Of a DNA stretch of 64,000 bases, positions 33,301 to 39,300 are shown one piece after another (positions within the stretch are counted from its first letter, which is position 1; the number at the start of each line of letters is the position of its first letter). The DNA is from Symsagittifera roscoffensis (taxonomy: Eukaryota; Xenacoelomorpha; Acoela; Convolutidae), in contig NC_087067.1 of NCBI RefSeq assembly GCF_963678635.1, forward strand, positions 35,231,966-35,295,965, written 5' to 3'. The notes beneath the pieces are model-generated. The model was given only the letters and a program-made list of their open reading frames with translations. It had not been told where the DNA came from and did not search any database. A program made the translations under genes and the position numbers.

Positions 33301-36300
33301 AATTAATTGTTCCCTAGCCCTGGTCAGGACATCCATGGAACCGTTCTTGCGTACCTTAGAGAGAATCGCTGTTTCTTTTCTCCTTTACGGAGAACCATAG
33401 TTGCTTTTTTCCGGAGAACAGATGTTGCGTTTCTGATTTAAAATAAAATAAATTTTAAGAGTCATGAACCTAGTGATTACGCTTATAGGTTTTGGTGATG
33501 TTTACAGGAAAGTCTCTAAATCTGTTCACGCTCAGTTTTTTTTGCGGTTTGACTTATAATTTCTTTTTAAATTCAGTTCATTTTTTTTGTTAAAATGGAG
33601 GCAAACTCCAATATCGAACAGCAAAAGTATGAAGGTCACGAAAAACGTGCTCGACTTGAAGGTTCGAAAATGTAGTAAAAATATCAGATTTCCCAGCGAA
33701 ATGAAAATTTTACCTATTCTCAAATTGGACTAATTTTATCAAAACAGCAGTAATCAGAAATTGTTCGTGAAACTCAAAGAGTATTAAGGGCATATATTTA
33801 TTTATATCTAAATCACTTCGGTTGCGTCGGGGAAAGTAAAAAGGTCAAACTTATCGCTCAAAATTAATTTTTGACAATAATTTCGGATCAGTTGGCGTCT
33901 AACCACGTGTTGTCGGCTTAAAGAACGCTCGGAGAATAGTGAAAGCTTGCTTAATGCTGGCTGTTGTGTTTCTTACGGTTTTAACGAGCTTGATTTTTTG
34001 TGTAATTCCGAAAAAAATGTAGTTTTTTTTTTGTTGATTCTTTTCAAGTTTTTTTAATGACAATTCTGTCATTATGCAAAAATGCGAAAATGACAATTTT
34101 CGCAGTTTTGTTTTAGGATCATTTGGCATTTTTTTTTGCTTCGTAAGCGCTCGGAAAACACCAATAACTTGTTAAATACTAGCAGTTTTGTTTCTCGCCA
34201 GTTTTTCTTGATTGAGTTTTTCATAGTTGATTTTTTTATGACATTAATTTCTTTTGAAATTTTTTTCTGATCAATGACTTTTAAACATTTTAGTTGACTT
34301 AGTAAATGCTCGGAAAATACAGAGATTTTCAAATGCTAGTTGTTGTAGCTACACTGATTTCGGTTCCGAATTTCCGATTGAATTGGAGAGATCGATTCTG
34401 TTTGGGAGATAGAGAGACTTAGAAATTTTCCGTTGGTCGTGTTGTTACACAAAGAAAGCTTGTGTGATAGAATGAACTCTTTTTTTTCCAGCCTAAGTCG
34501 CAAATATTAGTGTTCATTTCGAAAGTGTTCATTTTGATTAATGACCAGCTATCAGTACAGCCAATGCTAAGCATATTAACACAGATACTATATTTAAATA
34601 GCACTTTAGCTTCAAGGTATCATGGATCTGTAGTGTAGAGGTAGAGGAGAATACACGCAACAAAATAAAAGGGTTCAAACCTGGACAGGGTAAGTTTTCG
34701 TATACTAGTTGAAATGCTTCAGCTCTTTAAATTGAGGCTAGATAGTTGGTTTTTTTTCTCAAATTGACTGGTACTGCTAAGGCGTCATAATTGGCTTGCG
34801 TCAGTTAGCAATAATGTGGACTAATATTTGGCATGCGTCACAGAACTTTTGTAGACTCTAAGTAGCGTTATCGGTCATATTTTTGCTTTTGTAAGCGAAG
34901 TGCAACTTCGACTCTGTGTATCATCTATCACTGCAGTTCCCCCAGGGTGGCAGGTCTCTAGTGGCAAAACCGACGTAGAAAGGGAACCACCTTTTCAATG
35001 GTTCAATGCTAGTGGTTGAGTTTTTGTCTGTTTTTCTGAGATCGAATTTTTCATCCAAAAAAATTAATGATTTTCTCACGTTTTTTTGTCGATTTAATTC
35101 TTTCCTTCTTGCTCTATTTTTATTCTCTTTTTACTGTCTATTTGTTAGCTTGCAATGCTACGCTTTCGTTGTATCGCAAGTAATGCGAATCTCCGTTTTG
35201 ACTCTGTCAAGAAAGTTTCAGTCATAATTTTTTTTTGAATTTCAATGAGCTTCAAGGTCATTTTATTTCTTTGAAATTCGAAAGTTTTCAACCAAATACT
35301 TCAGTTTTTCTTTGCGTTCATGGCTCTTTTCCAATTGCTTGTTGGCTATGTTTTGGTTGGGTCATGTTGCCAAATGTATATTTTTGCATCGCAAGTGATG
35401 CGAAACTCTGCTTTGACTGTGTTATACGTTCTGTGAATTCAGGCAATGCAGCTGTGCAATCGAGAAGGCAGTCTGGACGAAGAGGAGGACGCCCTGGGAG
35501 CAAGTATGAATGGGGGTCACTCCTCCTCCCCCTTCTCACCCTATTCCAGTTCTGCTAAGGAGGTGTCTCTGGCCAGTGCCACCAAAGCAGCCTGTTACTA
35601 CCTCGCCCAGCAGTTCGAGACACAATTCCAAGCAGAGGTGAGCGAATAGCTCAGACTAAGGTAGTGGGGTTTATATTCCACCTGTAGCCAGTGGCGCCGA
35701 CCAAGTGAATTTGTGGTTAAAAAGCAATACGGATCGTTGAAGTTGGCTCGAAGACTGGTTACCAAATCTGTGCAGGATTTTTTTTCGAAAAAGTTAAGTG
35801 CTTGTATCAACCGGGTGGCTGGTCTGGGGATTATTGAGTGCGATTCATTTGGAAATTTTATAAAAATTGTATGAATGTGGGTTTCATTGATAGTAGATAG
35901 ATACTTTGATGATTTTTAGGATACTTAGTTAGCAATCAGCTTAACATGGAACATGGACCAGTGTCGCTTAATCTGTAAAATTATTTCCCTAAATGAAAAA
36001 ATCTACATTTTAACGAATTTCTAGCAAAACCCGAAGACGTTCCAACAAGCAATAACTTACTTCATGAGAGCCGAGGCTTACACGAGTGGATGTAGACTGT
36101 GCAAAGAGGCGGGAGACTTTGACCAGCTCAAAAATGTGGCTTCGCTCGGGTCCATGACTGATAAATTGGACGCAGCCAAGTTCCTGGAAGCGCAGGACTC
36201 ACAGGATTGCCGAGACAAGGCTCTCCAGCTGTACTCTATGGCCGGGCAGGGAATGAAAGTGGCCGAGTTGACGAGAGGCGAACAGAAAGCAGCAGTGATG

Positions 36301-39300
36301 GACTCAATTGTGGCCCATTTGGACGAAAGTTCGAGCAGCCCTGAGCAGTTGAAAGAGTTCGCCAAGTTCTTCAGAGACACGGGGCTGTACGAGAAGGCGA
36401 TCAACTTGTATATTCAAGCCAAAGATGTGAGTTTATTTTTTGTGGATGTACCCTTGAGTTAACTCTCACTTAAGGGGAAGGTTTGTTCCGTGGACCCCTT
36501 CATTCCATAATTGGCCTATGCTGTCGAAGATTATAAGTTAGAGCGCATGTCTTTGCTTACTTTCTTTTTTTTGCCAGCACTGGAAATAAAGATTTTATCG
36601 CGTGAGATTTTGTTACATTAAGTTTCACATCATATAAGGTTGTTTTAGCAACATGATTATTACCCTGCACTTTTTCCGTGTTTTCAGTACGATGCCGCTC
36701 TTACGCTGCTGGAGGAAGCTGCTTCGGTGGACATCACAGAAGAAATGGCAGAGAAACTGTGTCCGGACAAGAGTGACAAGTCCATCGATAGCCGGCAGAG
36801 GAGTCAGCTGCTGACCAGACTTGCATACATCTGCCAGTCTCAGCAGAAGTATACCCTGGCTTACAAGAAGTTCCAACAGGCTGGAGATATCCAACAAGGT
36901 TCGTCTCATTACTTCATCAGCTTTAATGGCATATATTAAGAGTAATGAACGTAGTGACTCATATATAGGTCTTGCTGATTTTTTTTCAGGAAATCGTCCT
37001 AAAATTCTGATTTTTCGCGGTTTGTCTAGGGATTTCATTTCAAGTTCAGTGCATTTCTATTGTTAAAAGGAAAGCAAACTCCCTATCTAACAACAAAATT
37101 ATAAAGGTCACGAAAAACGTGATCGACTTCTAATTTCGAAACTGGAAATTAATTATGAGATTGCCCAGCGAAATTAAATTTTTGCCTAATGATCCAGTTT
37201 GCTCAAATTGGGTTAAGTTTAACAAAAAAGTGTCCATCATAAATTGCTTTACAAATTCAAAGAGCTTTAGGGCCATCTATTTTTTCTTCGAATTTCATAA
37301 GTTGAAGGTTTTTGAAAAAACAAGTCAGTTTTTATTTCAGTTTCCTTTTGTTCATTACTCTTTTCCAACTGTCAGTTGGCTATGTTTTGTACTATTTGTT
37401 CAGTAACCAGTTATTCTAGTTGATATTTTTTGTTTGTTTCAGGCTTCAAAGCGCTGCTCAAGTCTGGCGATGTGGAGCTGATCTTCAAGACTGCCAAGGT
37501 GTCCCGCAAGCCGGAGTTGATGGTGGATGCGGCCAACTACTTCAAGACTCTGCAGTGGGTCCAGGCAGAAGACGTAGTCATGAAGATCATAGAGCTGTAC
37601 CAGAAGGCCAAAGCCAATGAACTCCTCGCCCTATTCTACATATCCTGTGCTGAACTGGAAATGGACCAGTTTCAAGTACGTATACTGCATCGGTGGAGAT
37701 GTGTTATCGTTTCTGGATGTTTTTGAATGACAGTTCGAAGCCTTATAAAACTGAAGTCTTAGACAAATTATACTCGAGATAAAAGTCCGTGAACGTGTTG
37801 GAAGTGTTTAACGTTGGAAGTGATTCAGAACAGTGTTTTTTTGGACTAGTCTACGCTTTGTTTGTGTTTATCAGTTTGTGATGTTAGGCGTATGAGAAGG
37901 CGGTGGATGCGTTGAATGAAGCGGAAAAGGAGCTGAGCAAAGCACTGGTCAACCACAAGGACCCCATGCGAATAGAGAGTGCCCTGGCCCAGATCAGGCA
38001 CAGGGTCACCCTCATCAATACATTCTTACAGAACGACGTCACCACGTAATAACATCTTATTTATCCCACCATCTGAGCCCCCTTTTCCCTCAGAATTTAA
38101 AAGCCTACAACAAGACAAAACATCATTGACGGTCGTCATTTTGTTGAAGGATTCTATTTTTAGCCTGTTTTGCTTCCAAATAAAAGAAAGAAAAAGCTCA
38201 AACAAGAGACATACCGTGGTTTGCAATGAAACCCTTAAATGTTACATTAGGATTGCCACATTGTTTCGTCAAGAATTTTATCCGTCTGCGATCGCTAACT
38301 GGTGGCGATAGTTGTTGTAGTTCCCATTTTTCTATCTTTGTGCTGTTGTGTAGTACGGACAAGGAGCAGGTGGCACGTGTGAATGGGGCACTGAGGGCCA
38401 TCCTGGAAGACTCCAGTTTCCAGAGATTCCCTCGAGAAAGAGACATATTCACACGCATGCTGGCAAACTTCCTCGCCACTGAACAGAACGAAAAAGTTAG
38501 TCTAGTTTTGCTTCCGATGTTTTCACTGTGGGGTTTTGTTGAGGTATCAAGTCAGTATTGATACCTGAATTCAGTATCTCTTTTCGAAGTTCTCTTTTCA
38601 GAATCAGAATAGTTCAAGAAGTTTGAGTAACAAGAAGTAGCTTCTTGACGATAAAAATGACAATAGCCTATTATGTTTGTGTCTCATGGTTTTCTGCCAC
38701 TGATTTTTGTTGTATTTGCTTCTTGTGCAGGCTTTCAGTTGTCTGGAGACTCTGCATGGGTTGGATGAAGGTGTGCGTGCACTGCGCAGACTGTTCCCGG
38801 GAGGCAGTGAGGCCGGACCCAAGGACGAGGCGGCCATGGGCAAAGTGAATCTACTGGTGGAGAAAGTGTGTGAACGAGTGGACAGGCCCGAATTGGCAGT
38901 CAAGTTTAAAATCGGTAGATAAACTGAACTATCTTTTGTTAATACTCTGCATGGCTGATATCAACTTGTACTAAGCAAACCTTACAAATTACTGATTGTT
39001 CCGACTATTTGAAAAATGGGGAGGAACTTTGTATTCGGGTGTTTTAGTTTTTTTGTTTTCCACGCAAAATCAGGTATCACAAATAATTATCGAAATGGGT
39101 CGGCTGATATATCATATTGAAGCCCTTTCAGTGTCGAGAAAAACCGGTTTGAAATTTCTGATTTTTGGTCCATTTTCGAACTAATATGGTGTGAGCGTGA
39201 AGGCTTACAATAGCTTAGTTAAGCTTACTTAAAGCCGTAAAAACTTAGTTTTACTCAAATAAAAGTAGTTGGAGTTTTTTGCGCCATTTTGTAAACAAAG

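Noticed and set aside
34918-34990. Additional IFT140 exon after a CCCCCAG acceptor-like site at 34945
   Set aside because: The following sequence has no IFT140 similarity, and exons 17 and 18 already join in phase.
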